Below, in pieces: positions 32,117 to 39,294 of a DNA stretch of 39,731 nucleotides. A model generated the notes under the pieces. It saw only the letters and a list, made by a program, of their open reading frames with translations. It searched no databases and was not told where the DNA came from. The stretch is taken from positions 1 through 39,731 of the IMG/VR virus record IMGVR_UViG_3300003885_000035; one strand, written 5' to 3'. Made by a program: the position numbers and the translations under genes. The stretch comes from a virus. Within the stretch, counting starts at the first letter, position 1; each line of letters opens with the position of its first letter.

Positions 32117-32333
32117 TGTTGAAGACCGCCTTCCCGGGATAAGTAAGTTTAAATTAGTGGTTTGCAAAACGGGCGGTGAAATTTTTACCATTCGAACCCC
32201 CCTACTTGCTATTTTTCTTAATGGAGAATGGAAGTGTTGTGGCTCTGATTTTGGGCCCGTGGATCTTCCGATAAATGGAGAAGTAACCCATTGGATGGAG
32301 CTGCCTGCGCTTCCCGAGGAAAAAGATGAATAA
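32106..32333 (+). CDS. DUF551 protein, copy 1
   Basis: A 75-residue protein with the DUF551 signature: WISVEDRLPG at the start and VTHWMELPALPEE at the end. DUF551 proteins are small phage/prophage proteins of unknown role. A second, less similar copy lies at 32873. It overlaps both neighbours (start inside 31949 gene, ATGAATAA with the next). Confidence 0.75.
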   Translation: MWISVEDRLPGISKFKLVVCKTGGEIFTIRTPLLAIFLNGEWKCCGSDFGPVDLPINGEVTHWMELPALPEEKDE

Positions 32334-32609
32334 ACTCTGTAAGGATTGCATAGACTTTTTCCATATCGACCTTCCCAAAAATGCTCACTCTGTCTACGAT
32401 GCTGGAAAATGCGAGGGGTGTTGGGAAAATACATTAACAACAAATCCACAGTATTATCTCGTTCTTGTCGAAAAAAGAGGAGCCAAAAACTGTGCGTCGA
32501 ATGTAGAATATCATCCGGAACGAAGAACGTCGCTCTCTGGAAATTGAATCTAATGTTAGGGAAATGCGATAAATGCAAAAATTCAAGCTGGGTGATTTGG
32601 AATAAATGA
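32326..32609 (+). CDS. Cys-rich zinc-ribbon gene, apparently frameshifted
   Basis: Frame 1 begins at ATG 32326 with GAGGAAAAAG before it and gives MNKLCKDCIDFFHIDLPKNA then GKCEGCWEN, two Cys-x-x-Cys pairs, and stops at 32547. The -1 frame holds SCRKKRSQKLCVECRISSG and LGKCDKCKNSSWVIWNK and stops at 32609 in ATGA overlap with the next gene. Start and end evidence lie in different frames, so the natural gene probably spans both, with one base gained or two lost near the A-run at 32470-32477, or recoding. No canonical slippery heptamer is seen in phase. Confidence 0.45.
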
Positions 32610-32851
32610 CTGAAAGCGGGTCTGCAATAGAGGGAATATGTCCGATATGCAAAGAAAAAAAGGAGCTTCACGACTCTGAGTTTGACTTAGACCCGCTTCC
32701 TGTATGTGAAGGATGCTGGGATAGGCGCCGTGAGACTTTACCCAAGAAAGAAAGATGCCCTATCTGTAAAGAAAAAAAAGCCCTTCTAGATGCTATGTTT
32801 GCTTTACATTCAGAACCTGTTTGCAAAGATTGCTTGAGAAAAAAGATATGA
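32606..32851 (+). CDS. Double zinc-ribbon protein
   Basis: An 81-residue protein made of two copies of one unit: CPICKEKKELHD then DPLPVCEGCW, and CPICKEKKALLD then SEPVCKDCL. Each has two Cys-x-x-Cys pairs spaced about 20 residues apart, so each should bind one zinc. It could bind nucleic acid or protein. It follows the upstream gene by ATGA and shares CKDC/CEGCW with it, suggesting a common origin. Confidence 0.65.
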   Translation: MTESGSAIEGICPICKEKKELHDSEFDLDPLPVCEGCWDRRRETLPKKERCPICKEKKALLDAMFALHSEPVCKDCLRKKI

Positions 32852-32872
32852 TACTCCTGACTAGGGAGAAAG

Positions 32873-33121
32873 ATGAAGTGGATTAGTGTTAAAGACAAAC
32901 TCCCCCCTATTTTAGAAAACGGGGAATGCTCCGAGTCCGTCTTAGTATTTTGTCATCCCTCCTATTGCCGGGGAAGTATTTATATGGCCCAAAGGTATGA
33001 ATTCGAAGAAAATAAAGAAGATTGGGATTGGTTTATTAGTCAAGAATACGACGATCCTTATATTTTAGAAGATATCACCTTTTGGATGCCTTTACCCCAT
33101 CCTCCTTCAGGAAACAAATGA
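32873..33121 (+). CDS. DUF551 protein, copy 2
   Basis: An 82-residue protein with MKWISVKDKLPP at the start and ITFWMPLPHPPSG at the end. The middle differs from copy 1, with Asp/Glu/Trp-rich EENKEDWDWFISQEYDD. It is coupled by ATGA to the phosphoesterase. Duplication of DUF551 within one cassette is unusual. AGGGAGAAAG precedes the ATG. Confidence 0.75.
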   Translation: MKWISVKDKLPPILENGECSESVLVFCHPSYCRGSIYMAQRYEFEENKEDWDWFISQEYDDPYILEDITFWMPLPHPPSGNK

Positions 33122-33759
33122 TAATTGATTGTATATCCGATCTTCACGGGAATTTTCCTGAATTAGAAGGGGGAGACCTTTTAATTCTTGGCGGCGATTA
33201 TACATCTAATGATAGATCAGACCAGTACATTGAATTTGGGTTGTGGTTAGACAAGCAGCGCTATAAAAAGAAAGTTCTCATTGCGGGAAACCACGACGTA
33301 ATGGTAGAGAATACCCCGAAAATATTAGACTGCCCCATTTGGGACTATCTCTGCGATTCCGGAACAGAATTCGAGGGATTAAAGATATGGGGCTCCCCGT
33401 GGACTAAAACTTTTCGGGGGATGAACCCAAGATGTAAAGCGTTTACAATGGAGACGGATGAGGAGTTGGGGGAGAAATGGGAGTTGATTCCTCCTGAAAC
33501 GGATGTCCTTATCACCCATTCCCCTATGCACGGGTGCTTAGACCAACTCCAAGACGGGACCATGTGTGGCAGCTCGACTCTTCAGGACAGGATTGCTAAA
33601 TTAAAGCCTAAACTCCATGTATGTGGCCACATTCACGAAGGATATGAGGAATATCATTCACAGGAAGGGCTTTCTTTTTACCCCACTATTTTCGTAAATG
33701 CCTCATATGTAAATGAATATTATGAACCAGTAAATCGTATCGTGAGAATTATTTTGTGA
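33118..33759 (+). CDS. Calcineurin-like metallophosphoesterase
   Basis: About 213 residues from ATG 33118 (ATGA overlap, AGGAAAC upstream). The metal-binding motifs occur in order: D-x-H (ISDLHG), GGDYT, GNHD, a central ITHSP and a final GHIH. All key residues are present, so it should be an active phosphatase, nuclease or cyclic nucleotide phosphodiesterase. Phage relatives are diverse, including NinX-associated phosphatases, so the substrate is unknown. A longer start at 33082 lies inside the upstream gene and is rejected. Confidence 0.8.
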   Translation: MIIDCISDLHGNFPELEGGDLLILGGDYTSNDRSDQYIEFGLWLDKQRYKKKVLIAGNHDVMVENTPKILDCPIWDYLCDSGTEFEGLKIWGSPWTKTFRGMNPRCKAFTMETDEELGEKWELIPPETDVLITHSPMHGCLDQLQDGTMCGSSTLQDRIAKLKPKLHVCGHIHEGYEEYHSQEGLSFYPTIFVNASYVNEYYEPVNRIVRIIL

Positions 33760-33771
33760 AAAGGAGAAAAA

Positions 33772-34002
33772 ATGACAGGCCCACTAACTAGTACCGATGT
33801 GACAACTTATTATCATCCATATACACCTGAGGAACCCCCTCAAAAGAAACTGAAGAGATCGTCCGTGCTTACTTTTCAGGAATTTATACAAAATTGTAGA
33901 CCTACTTTGCGTCGTACCCAAAAATTTCATAATTTTTCTGACTTCACGGGCCAGCACGGGATCACTAAAGAGATGCTTAGGTCGATGAGGAATTCGATAT
34001 AA
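33772..34002 (+). CDS. Hypothetical protein
   Basis: A 76-residue protein with a strong AAAAGGAG site 6 bases before ATG. The first third is Thr/Pro-rich and probably unordered; the rest is basic and helical (LTFQEFIQNCRPTLRRTQKF). It ends the cassette that starts at 31949. No family recognised. Confidence 0.55.
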   Translation: MTGPLTSTDVTTYYHPYTPEEPPQKKLKRSSVLTFQEFIQNCRPTLRRTQKFHNFSDFTGQHGITKEMLRSMRNSI

Positions 34003-34046
34003 ACCGGCGAATAGCATATAAGGGATTTACGACTCAAAAGAAAACT

Positions 34047-34060
34047 AGCGCATCCCAAAA
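34047..34060 (+). repeat. 14-bp direct repeat, upstream copy
   Basis: AGCGCATCCCAAAA, repeated at 34692-34705, where it is the 3' end of terL. Read on the minus strand this copy also gives FGMR followed by a stop (TAG). The pair brackets the toxin-antitoxin genes. Confidence 0.7.
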
Positions 34061-34072
34061 CTCCGAAACCTC

Positions 34073-34100
34073 TTTACTCAAAGCTTCATTTGAGTATAAT
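34073..34100 (+). promoter_or_regulatory. Toxin-antitoxin promoter with operator palindrome
   Basis: TTTACT (34073-34078), 16 bp, TATAAT (34095-34100). A perfect inverted repeat CTCAAA-gcttca-TTTGAG (34077-34094) fills the spacer. Type II antitoxins usually bind such a site and repress their own promoter, so autoregulation is likely. Confidence 0.65.
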
Positions 34101-34122
34101 GTAAGGAAAAAAGGAGGGGCGA

Positions 34123-34365
34123 ATGCCTCAAACAAAACGACTCAATTTCGATTTCCCATATGAAGAATATGGTTATTTAAAATTAATGTGCCACAAACTT
34201 AACACAACCATGAAAGATTTCTGTACCCAGAAAATAATTGAGGCCATCGAAGAAGAAGAAGACAATCTTTGGGCCGACAGACTTGAAAAACACATCGCCG
34301 AAGCTGCCCCTGCAGACTTTGTGAGTTGGGAGGAAATGAAAAAGCTGGCCCGATGGGATGTATAA
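34123..34365 (+). CDS. Type II antitoxin, RelB-like
   Basis: An 80-residue acidic protein before a RelE-like toxin. The start (TKRLNFDFPYEEYGYLKLMC) with KLNTTMKDFCTQKIIEAIEE resembles a ribbon-helix-helix dimer. The rest is a Glu/Trp-rich tail (EDNLWADRLEKHIAEAAPAD) that would wrap the toxin. Ribosome site AAGGAGG is strong, as expected for antitoxin excess. It overlaps the toxin by 8 bases. Confidence 0.75.
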   Translation: MPQTKRLNFDFPYEEYGYLKLMCHKLNTTMKDFCTQKIIEAIEEEEDNLWADRLEKHIAEAAPADFVSWEEMKKLARWDV

Positions 34366-34615
34366 ACTTCAGTTTGATAAATCTTATTACAAAGCCTACG
34401 CCCAGATTCCAAAGGCCTATCGGCCAAAGATTGAAGCCAAGTTAGACCAGATCGCCCATGAGCCATTTACTGCAGGAAAAAAGTTGAAAAAAAAGGAAGG
34501 AAGCTATTCTGCACGAGTTGGTAGGTATAGAATTATTTATGAGCCGCATGGTGACAAGATGTATGTTATAATTTATGAAGTGGATCATCGAAAAGATGTT
34601 TACCGAAAAAGCTAA
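34358..34615 (+). CDS. RelE/ParE-family toxin
   Basis: An 85-residue basic protein with the RelE fold pattern: YYKAYAQIPKAYRPKIEAKL, then GSYSARVGRYRIIYEPHGDK, then MYVIIYEVDHRKDVYR. The final HRKDVYR matches the C-terminal strand of RelE-type mRNA interferases (H-R-x-x-x-Y/R). It probably cuts ribosome-bound mRNA. It is translated from inside the antitoxin gene. It could defend against competing phages or stabilise the genome; the role here is unknown. Confidence 0.8.
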   Translation: MYKLQFDKSYYKAYAQIPKAYRPKIEAKLDQIAHEPFTAGKKLKKKEGSYSARVGRYRIIYEPHGDKMYVIIYEVDHRKDVYRKS

Positions 34616-34689
34616 AGGCTGAGCGAAGAAACTTTAGAAAATTTAAGAATTACAGGAAAATATGAAAAATGATTTTATCACTCTTATTT

Positions 34690-35988
34690 TCAGCGCATCC
34701 CAAAATCACCATCTTGAAAGAACCGAGGAAGATTAGGCCCCCCTCCTCCTCTGGCCTCCATTTCCATGCGGTCGATGTCTTGTGCGGTCAGTCTTTGTCC
34801 GTCTTTTCCAAATAAGTGAGAAAAAAGGGCGTAACGTATTGAATCTAAACAATGGTCGTTCTGTTTCTTTGGTTTATCAACCCCTGTAAGAGCACTTTTA
34901 TCATCCCAAACGTAGGACTGGAACTCTTTGATGACATTTTTACATGACCTACAGATTTTAAGCGTTCCGTTGTTAAGAAGCTTTGAGACGAAGCGAATTC
35001 CATCTAAGACTTGGTTGTCGGCCTCATAAAGATTTGTCACGCCCTGTTTCTGCAATTCCATGCGAAATGAGACTGCTGAAGGGTCTAAATAGATCGCCTT
35101 AATAGGATGGCCTTCTAAGAACTTTTGGAGGTCGTCTGCGTACTCTGTATCCGTTTTTTGACGTTGCGCAACTCGTGAATCAAAATAATACTCAGATTCC
35201 ACCCAAAAATTGGGAAAGCGATTAGGATCATGCCCAATAAGCACAAAAGCGCATGGATTAGTCGTGCCGTAGTCAACGCCGACAATGTAACTACTCGTAT
35301 AGGAAGGAGCAAAATCGATAACATGAAGTTTTTCATCAAAGTAATCATAGATAGATCCCTCCGCTTGGACCCACTTACCCTCTATAAATCTCTGATACCA
35401 CAATCCTTTATATTGGCGCTTCAAGTATTCTTTATCATCTTCCACTAGCTCGGGATTATCATCTAATTTAAATTGCCATGATTTAACGTCGGGGTTATCA
35501 GTTAGGAAATCTTTTTTAAGCCAGTGATAAGGCGAATCAGGGTTTGTTGTTCCAAAGATTTTAGCTCCGCGCATTGCACATCGAGAGATAAGCATTCTAA
35601 ATACTGACTCAGGGATAATGGTGATTTCGTCAACATATGCTCCTGAAAAGGTGGGTCCTCTAATCTTGGTCTCTGCTCTTTCATCATCCGCTCCTACAAT
35701 GTGAATTTTCTTTCCCCATATATTTAATTCGCGATTGCCCTTATAATATTTCGCATCGGCTCCAATCATTGCCGTGAGCTCGGGAAGGACATTGCGTTTG
35801 AACGAGTCGTAGGTGCGGGAAATCATTACGTATTCCCCTTCGGGTCCTTCGGCTAGTTCTGTAAGGAAGCGCCAAAGAGAAATGTAGGTTTTACCCGAGC
35901 GCACGGCTCCTTCCCAGATATTTATCTTGGCATTAGATTCTTTGAAAGAGCGAATTTGAAGAGGAGAAGGCTCACCACATATTGACAT
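34690..35988 (-). CDS. terL: Terminase large subunit
   Basis: A 432-residue packaging motor. ATPase: Walker A GAVRSGKT (27-34), Walker B AYVDE (118-121), coupling motif FGTTNPDSP (145-153). Nuclease: VGVDYGTTNP (Asp239), IYLDPSA (Asp302) and NDHCLDSIRYA (Asp378/Asp382), giving the three acidic residues of the RNase H-like fold. All motifs are intact and there is no intron. Length is normal for podovirus or PBSX-like terminases. Its last codons coincide with the 14-bp repeat that flanks the toxin-antitoxin genes. Confidence 0.92.
   Translation of the reverse strand: MSICGEPSPLQIRSFKESNAKINIWEGAVRSGKTYISLWRFLTELAEGPEGEYVMISRTYDSFKRNVLPELTAMIGADAKYYKGNRELNIWGKKIHIVGADDERAETKIRGPTFSGAYVDEITIIPESVFRMLISRCAMRGAKIFGTTNPDSPYHWLKKDFLTDNPDVKSWQFKLDDNPELVEDDKEYLKRQYKGLWYQRFIEGKWVQAEGSIYDYFDEKLHVIDFAPSYTSSYIVGVDYGTTNPCAFVLIGHDPNRFPNFWVESEYYFDSRVAQRQKTDTEYADDLQKFLEGHPIKAIYLDPSAVSFRMELQKQGVTNLYEADNQVLDGIRFVSKLLNNGTLKICRSCKNVIKEFQSYVWDDKSALTGVDKPKKQNDHCLDSIRYALFSHLFGKDGQRLTAQDIDRMEMEARGGGGPNLPRFFQDGDFGMR
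34692..34705 (+). repeat. 14-bp direct repeat, terL copy
   Basis: AGCGCATCCCAAAA; minus strand encodes the last residues of TerL (FGMR) before its TGA. Second copy of the repeat at 34047-34060. Confidence 0.7.
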
Positions 35989-36043
35989 ATATACCTAAAT
36001 AATTTTATGATTCTTACGAACATATCAGATTACGGTCTGGTGC

Positions 36044-36229
36044 TTAGGTTGCCGTCTCAAGTGGGGCGGCTTTTTCTTTTTCCTCTTCCAGATGAGGATA
36101 AATCTCTATGAGCTTCCCGTCCCTCTCAAAAATGAGGGCCGTTTTAGTCTCTTTAGCTATGTCATAAGCCCGCTTATAAGATCGTTTATTAGCAGCTAGA
36201 CACTCCCCCATTATTTCTTCGTTATTCAC
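36044..36229 (-). CDS. Small hypothetical protein before terL
   Basis: A 61-residue protein from GTG 36229, which overlaps the upstream TGA (GTGA); a TTG at 36268 would extend it. KRSYKRAYDIAKETKTALIF followed by ERDGKLIEIYPHLEEEKE looks like a small alpha/beta domain seen beside terminases of other phages. Function unknown. Confidence 0.55.
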   Translation of the reverse strand: MNNEEIMGECLAANKRSYKRAYDIAKETKTALIFERDGKLIEIYPHLEEEKEKAAPLETAT

Positions 36230-36354
36230 TGGTGATATTTCCTGAAATTCAGTGCTTTTTCTTTCCAATAAACAGCCTCTTTTTCGAGTTTCTTCATCTT
36301 TTCGCTACAATGAGAACAGTGAAATAATTGTCTAATCTTCTTTAGGAACTTCAT
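36226..36354 (-). CDS. 42-residue Cys-knuckle protein
   Basis: ATG 36354 lies inside the end of the upstream gene with GAGG 9 bases before it. The product is basic (MKFLKKIRQLFHCSHCSEKM, KKLEKEAVYWKEKALNF) and has one Cys-x-x-Cys. Its TGA overlaps the next GTG. It is too short for routine gene finding, but overlap at both ends supports it. Confidence 0.5.
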   Translation of the reverse strand: MKFLKKIRQLFHCSHCSEKMKKLEKEAVYWKEKALNFRKYHQ

Positions 36355-36658
36355 TTTTCTTTTCCTCTTCGGCTTTTTTAGCCTCTTCAGCAGCTCTGTC
36401 TATATCTTCTTGGAATACGGGCAAAAGCTTGAGATCTGTATCGGCTTTAATGCTTTCATAGGTAAGAGACGAGTCTAAATCGGAAAACTTGAGTTTCATT
36501 TGTACGTGAAAATATACAGGGACTTTTTCCTTATATAATTTATCTTTCGCGCGCTTCGCAAATTCCTGCAGCTTGGGAAGAAATGATGTGTCAAACATTT
36601 CATGAATTTCTTCCTCGGAAAAAATCTTTTCTTTTTCTTGTGTTACTTCTTCAGTCAC
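36332..36658 (-). CDS. Acidic helical protein after the small terminase
   Basis: A 108-residue protein starting at GTG 36658 after GGAGGGG, overlapping the terS end by 8 bases. Both ends are acidic and helical (TEEVTQEKEKIFSEEEIHEM, DRAAEEAKKAEEEKKNE), with a beta-like centre (YFHVQMKLKFSDLDSSLTYE). Function unknown; it may be a packaging accessory. Confidence 0.55.
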   Translation of the reverse strand: MTEEVTQEKEKIFSEEEIHEMFDTSFLPKLQEFAKRAKDKLYKEKVPVYFHVQMKLKFSDLDSSLTYESIKADTDLKLLPVFQEDIDRAAEEAKKAEEEKKNEVPKED

Positions 36659-37064
36659 TTTGTCCCCTCCATTTTTTTGCCATTCTGCTAATTAATGGCT
36701 CATGTGTGTCTTTATTTCCATAACTTTCTTTATCCCATCCGAATTTATTTCTCATAAACATCTGAAAAATAGCAGGCTGGCATTTTTCTAGTTGTCCTAA
36801 CATCATAGACAAACCACGATCTTCCCATATCTTTAAACTCTCTGCTTCAGCTAGTTCCTTGTGTATAGGAGGAAAATCAACTGCGCTTTCGCGTATGTAT
36901 TTTTCCATTGTTTTAGAGGTTAAAGATAAATCGGGATGTTTAAATGTCCATGCCTCTTTTGAGTTGCCAAGAGCGATCCACGCACAATATTGTGTGTAAG
37001 CCTCTTTTTTTAATTCAGGGGTTTTTAATTTTTTGGCTGATTGATTTCCTTTTGGAGCTGCCAT
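36651..37064 (-). CDS. terS: Terminase small subunit
   Basis: A 137-residue protein. MAAPKGNQSAKKLKTPE is the classic opening of a small terminase family. It is followed by an HTH-like region (YTQYCAWIALGNSKEAWTF, LTSKTMEKYIRES) and a helical oligomerisation part (ESLKIWEDRGLSMMLGQLEK, FQMFMRNKFGWDKESYGNK). It should recognise the packaging site and feed TerL. AAGGATTT precedes ATG. Two small genes separate it from terL. Confidence 0.75.
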   Translation of the reverse strand: MAAPKGNQSAKKLKTPELKKEAYTQYCAWIALGNSKEAWTFKHPDLSLTSKTMEKYIRESAVDFPPIHKELAEAESLKIWEDRGLSMMLGQLEKCQPAIFQMFMRNKFGWDKESYGNKDTHEPLISRMAKKWRGQSD

Positions 37065-37133
37065 AAATCCTTTTTTGTGGTACGGTTACTTTACTCTTAC
37101 CACAAGAATAATTATTTGGAAACTTTTTGACAA

Positions 37134-37334
37134 ATGGATAAGGAAATAAAAGAAAAGAGTTTAGAAATTGCTGAAGAAATAATGGAATTCGGCAACGAAA
37201 AAGATTATCCCCCAGTCCTTTTTATATTGGGATGTACAAAAGTATTGAAAGCTATGTGGGAAGCAAAGCCAGACGATATAACTGCGGAGGCTCTTTTAAG
37301 AGATATCCTATTTATTTTTAAGGAGGAAACATGA
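37134..37334 (+). CDS. Small hypothetical protein on a rightward island
   Basis: A 66-residue acidic helical protein (KEKSLEIAEEIMEFGNEKDY, VLFILGCTKVLKAMWEAKPD). It lacks a good ribosome site; TTGACA lies directly before the ATG, perhaps by chance. It is coupled by ATGA to the next membrane peptide. Function unknown. Confidence 0.5.
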   Translation: MDKEIKEKSLEIAEEIMEFGNEKDYPPVLFILGCTKVLKAMWEAKPDDITAEALLRDILFIFKEET

Positions 37335-37471
37335 GAGCATTGTGGAAAGAAAACGACGGATTCAGATTATTGGTATGGGTATTTGTAGCATTTTTTGCGA
37401 TAGCATCGGTATGGATGGTGATTGAGAAAATGTCAGACTGGAAATGTATGCCTGAATTATTTTTTTGTTAA
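37331..37471 (+). CDS. 46-residue membrane peptide
   Basis: ATG 37331 follows AAGGAGGAAAC, a very strong site, and overlaps the upstream stop. It has one transmembrane helix (LLVWVFVAFFAIASVWMVI) with a charged start and short Cys-containing tail. Possibly a small holin or membrane modulator. Confidence 0.6.
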   Translation: MRALWKENDGFRLLVWVFVAFFAIASVWMVIEKMSDWKCMPELFFC

Positions 37472-37523
37472 AACAGGGTGAACTTCCAGTCCCAAATCAT
37501 TTTGATTAGCGTAAAGATTCCCA

Positions 37524-37757
37524 TTAAGCCAATTTCCCATTTTCCATTAATACCCGAATAGCTTCCAGCTGATCTTCGAAAGAAGAGTCTTCGTCCGCTA
37601 GAGTATCTTCAGCCTTGTCGCACTCGATTTCTTTTTCTACTCTTTCTATCATAGCCGTTTCCTCCGAGGTGGGAATGTGAATATCCACTAAGTGAGAATG
37701 GGCAAGATTATAATAAGAGATCAAAACAAGTGTCAAGGCCTGAGAGTAATATTTCAC
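37524..37757 (-). CDS. Small acidic protein
   Basis: A 77-residue protein from GTG 37757, with GGAGGAG just upstream and the upstream stop overlapping as GTGA. N-terminal hydrophobic part (SQALTLVLISYYNLAHSHLV), then an acidic helical end (EDTLADEDSSFEDQLEAIRV). A GTG at 37805 lies inside the preceding gene and is less likely. No family recognised. Confidence 0.55.
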   Translation of the reverse strand: MKYYSQALTLVLISYYNLAHSHLVDIHIPTSEETAMIERVEKEIECDKAEDTLADEDSSFEDQLEAIRVLMENGKLA

Positions 37758-38053
37758 TTCTCCTCCAGGTTGGTGAGAGTATATTCGTAAATTGCTTGTG
37801 TACACGCCTCACGCGCTGTTAAAGCAGTAACAGGGACGAAAGCTGCGTTGCCTGGAGGATCTAAAATCAAAACAAGCCACTCACAATCTTTTTTCCAGTG
37901 ATTATATGGAATGGCTTCAATATTTCCAGAGGAAAAGACACCTCCTATTTCTGCAGCGAATGTTTCAAGGTTGTTAAATGGATTAATCTTTATCCCCTTT
38001 TTTAGGTGATGGTCTGATAAACGCGATTATGTTGTATAAAACAAACTTGTCAT
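37754..38053 (-). pseudogene. Gene interrupted by an in-frame TAA, or using an ATT start
   Basis: ATG 38053 overlaps the upstream TGA (ATGA) and follows AGGGGAAATAAAAA, so translation should start there. After eight codons (MTSLFYTT) the frame meets TAA, then stays open for 90 codons to the TGA at 37754, which overlaps the next GTG (GTGA). The open part has protein-like sequence: NPFNNLETFAAEIGGVFSSG, YNHWKKDCEWLVLILDPPGN, AFVPVTALTAREACTQAIYE. It could also start at ATT 37987, which has GGGG 6 bases upstream. Readthrough, reinitiation, a nonsense mutation or a base error all fit. Confidence 0.45.
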
Positions 38054-38208
38054 TTTTTATTTCCCCTATGAAGAAACTTGTGCAAGAAAATTTGCTGTAA
38101 ATTGGCGTCAACATTGACATTTTTTCTCACAATACGTAAAGGCATTTTTTGTAAATTTGGGTCCTTTTTGAAAATGTAATCGAACACTTTGCTTACCCTA
38201 TTCATCAT
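38050..38208 (-). CDS. 52-residue basic protein
   Basis: It starts at ATG 38208 or 38205, overlapping the end of the upstream gene, and ends in ATGA overlap with the next. The product (MNRVSKVFDYIFKKDPNLQK, MPLRIVRKNVNVDANLQQIF) is basic and has no recognised family. Overlaps at both ends and steady codon use support it. Confidence 0.55.
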   Translation of the reverse strand: MMNRVSKVFDYIFKKDPNLQKMPLRIVRKNVNVDANLQQIFLHKFLHRGNKK

Positions 38209-38374
38209 ATAAGTTTTCATGCAGCTCCAGTTTTATTCCTACGTTGGTGGCCTCTCCCTTAATGGAGCATTTTTTTGAGATTATCATATATTCTTTCAGG
38301 AGGGTATATTCGTGGGGCGTTATGCACAGCTCCAAAAATTCTTCTTTATCTACTCTCTCTTGCACAATTTTCAT
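38198..38374 (-). CDS. Small hypothetical protein after the nuclease
   Basis: A 58-residue protein from ATG 38374, which overlaps the nuclease stop (ATGA) and follows GGGATGGGAA; ATG 38383 is an alternative. It is acidic, with an alpha/beta pattern (EFLELCITPHEYTLLKEYMI, NVGIKLELHENLYDE). Function unknown. Confidence 0.55.
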   Translation of the reverse strand: MKIVQERVDKEEFLELCITPHEYTLLKEYMIISKKCSIKGEATNVGIKLELHENLYDE

Positions 38375-39294
38375 ACTTCCCATCCCTGGATAAATCCTCT
38401 CAGCCGTGGAGCGTTATTTTTAAACCAAGGAGCCTCGACTAATTCAAGTCTTTCTTGGCGGAAGTATTTCTTGAATCTTTTGATTTTCGTTTTGCTTCTA
38501 GGGCACATATATCCTTTCACTTCAACCCAATAATGACTCTCATCATTATTTAGTATTTTAAAATCTGGAAGATAGGATACAGCTCCTCTTTCAATCGAAG
38601 GAAACCAAAAGGTTTCTGGTTCGTGAAACCAATCTTTAATTTCGCCGTTTTGTTTTAAAAATTCTAAATATCGAGCGTAATTGGCTTCCCATCTGGATCT
38701 GAAATACTTTCTTTTCCCTCCTATTTCTCTCCATCCTTGTTTCCAGCTTGTTTTAATGTTTACAAGTTGAGGAGCAATCGTCCCATATTTAGCCAATTTT
38801 GTTTTTAGCATTTTAACGTTTCGAGTGTATTTTTGATATTCAGTCGCGGTCAAATACCATTGAGCAGCTCTTCGTCCGCATTCTCGGCTATATTCTTCCG
38901 AATGCGTTTTTCCTAACATTCCGCGAGGATGTTCGTTTTCGTCATGCCAATCTTTTTTAATTTTAGAAAAGGTGTTTTTCAAAGAAGAATGGGATTTTCG
39001 TGTTGGTATGGTCATTCCTTTTTTCCTTGCATACCTGCAAATGCAATGTCGATCTCTTTTAAGAACGATAACGAGTTCATTGATTGTTCCGTCTCCGCTT
39101 GTAAATCCTTTGGCATATGTTTCTCTTATTATTTGATCTTCTTCTTTAGTAAAGCGTCGAACAGGGTGAAGTAATCCGTTCCTTTTTAGCCTTTCCCAAA
39201 CAGCTTGGCCACACATTCCAAATTCTTCGGCAACCTTCCATACATTTCCCATGCGCTCATAGGCTTCCTTCAGTTGAGTAAGAGTGGCTTTCAT
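38371..39294 (-). CDS. PD-(D/E)XK nuclease with HTH and NUMOD3-like motif
   Basis: About 307 residues from ATG 39294; a TTG at 39309 is also possible. Residues 1-100 hold two HTH-like units (VWKVAEEFGMCGQAVWERLK, TINELVIVLKRDRHCICRYA). Near residue 125-145, PRGMLGKTHSEE matches the NUMOD3 motif of homing endonucleases. The C-terminal domain has RSRWEANYARYL (Glu), then IKDWFHEPETFWF, YLPDFKIL (Asp) and YWVEVKGY (Glu-Val-Lys), a complete PD-(D/E)XK core like phage T7 endonuclease I or Vsr-type nucleases. Best reading: a free-standing homing-type nuclease or a junction/mismatch nuclease. Its start overlaps the RusA-like gene. Confidence 0.65.
   Translation of the reverse strand: MKATLTQLKEAYERMGNVWKVAEEFGMCGQAVWERLKRNGLLHPVRRFTKEEDQIIRETYAKGFTSGDGTINELVIVLKRDRHCICRYARKKGMTIPTRKSHSSLKNTFSKIKKDWHDENEHPRGMLGKTHSEEYSRECGRRAAQWYLTATEYQKYTRNVKMLKTKLAKYGTIAPQLVNIKTSWKQGWREIGGKRKYFRSRWEANYARYLEFLKQNGEIKDWFHEPETFWFPSIERGAVSYLPDFKILNNDESHYWVEVKGYMCPRSKTKIKRFKKYFRQERLELVEAPWFKNNAPRLRGFIQGWEV

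Noticed and set aside
34662-34736. 24-codon ORF after the toxin, antisense to the terL end
   Set aside because: It overlaps the conserved end of terL and has only a weak site.
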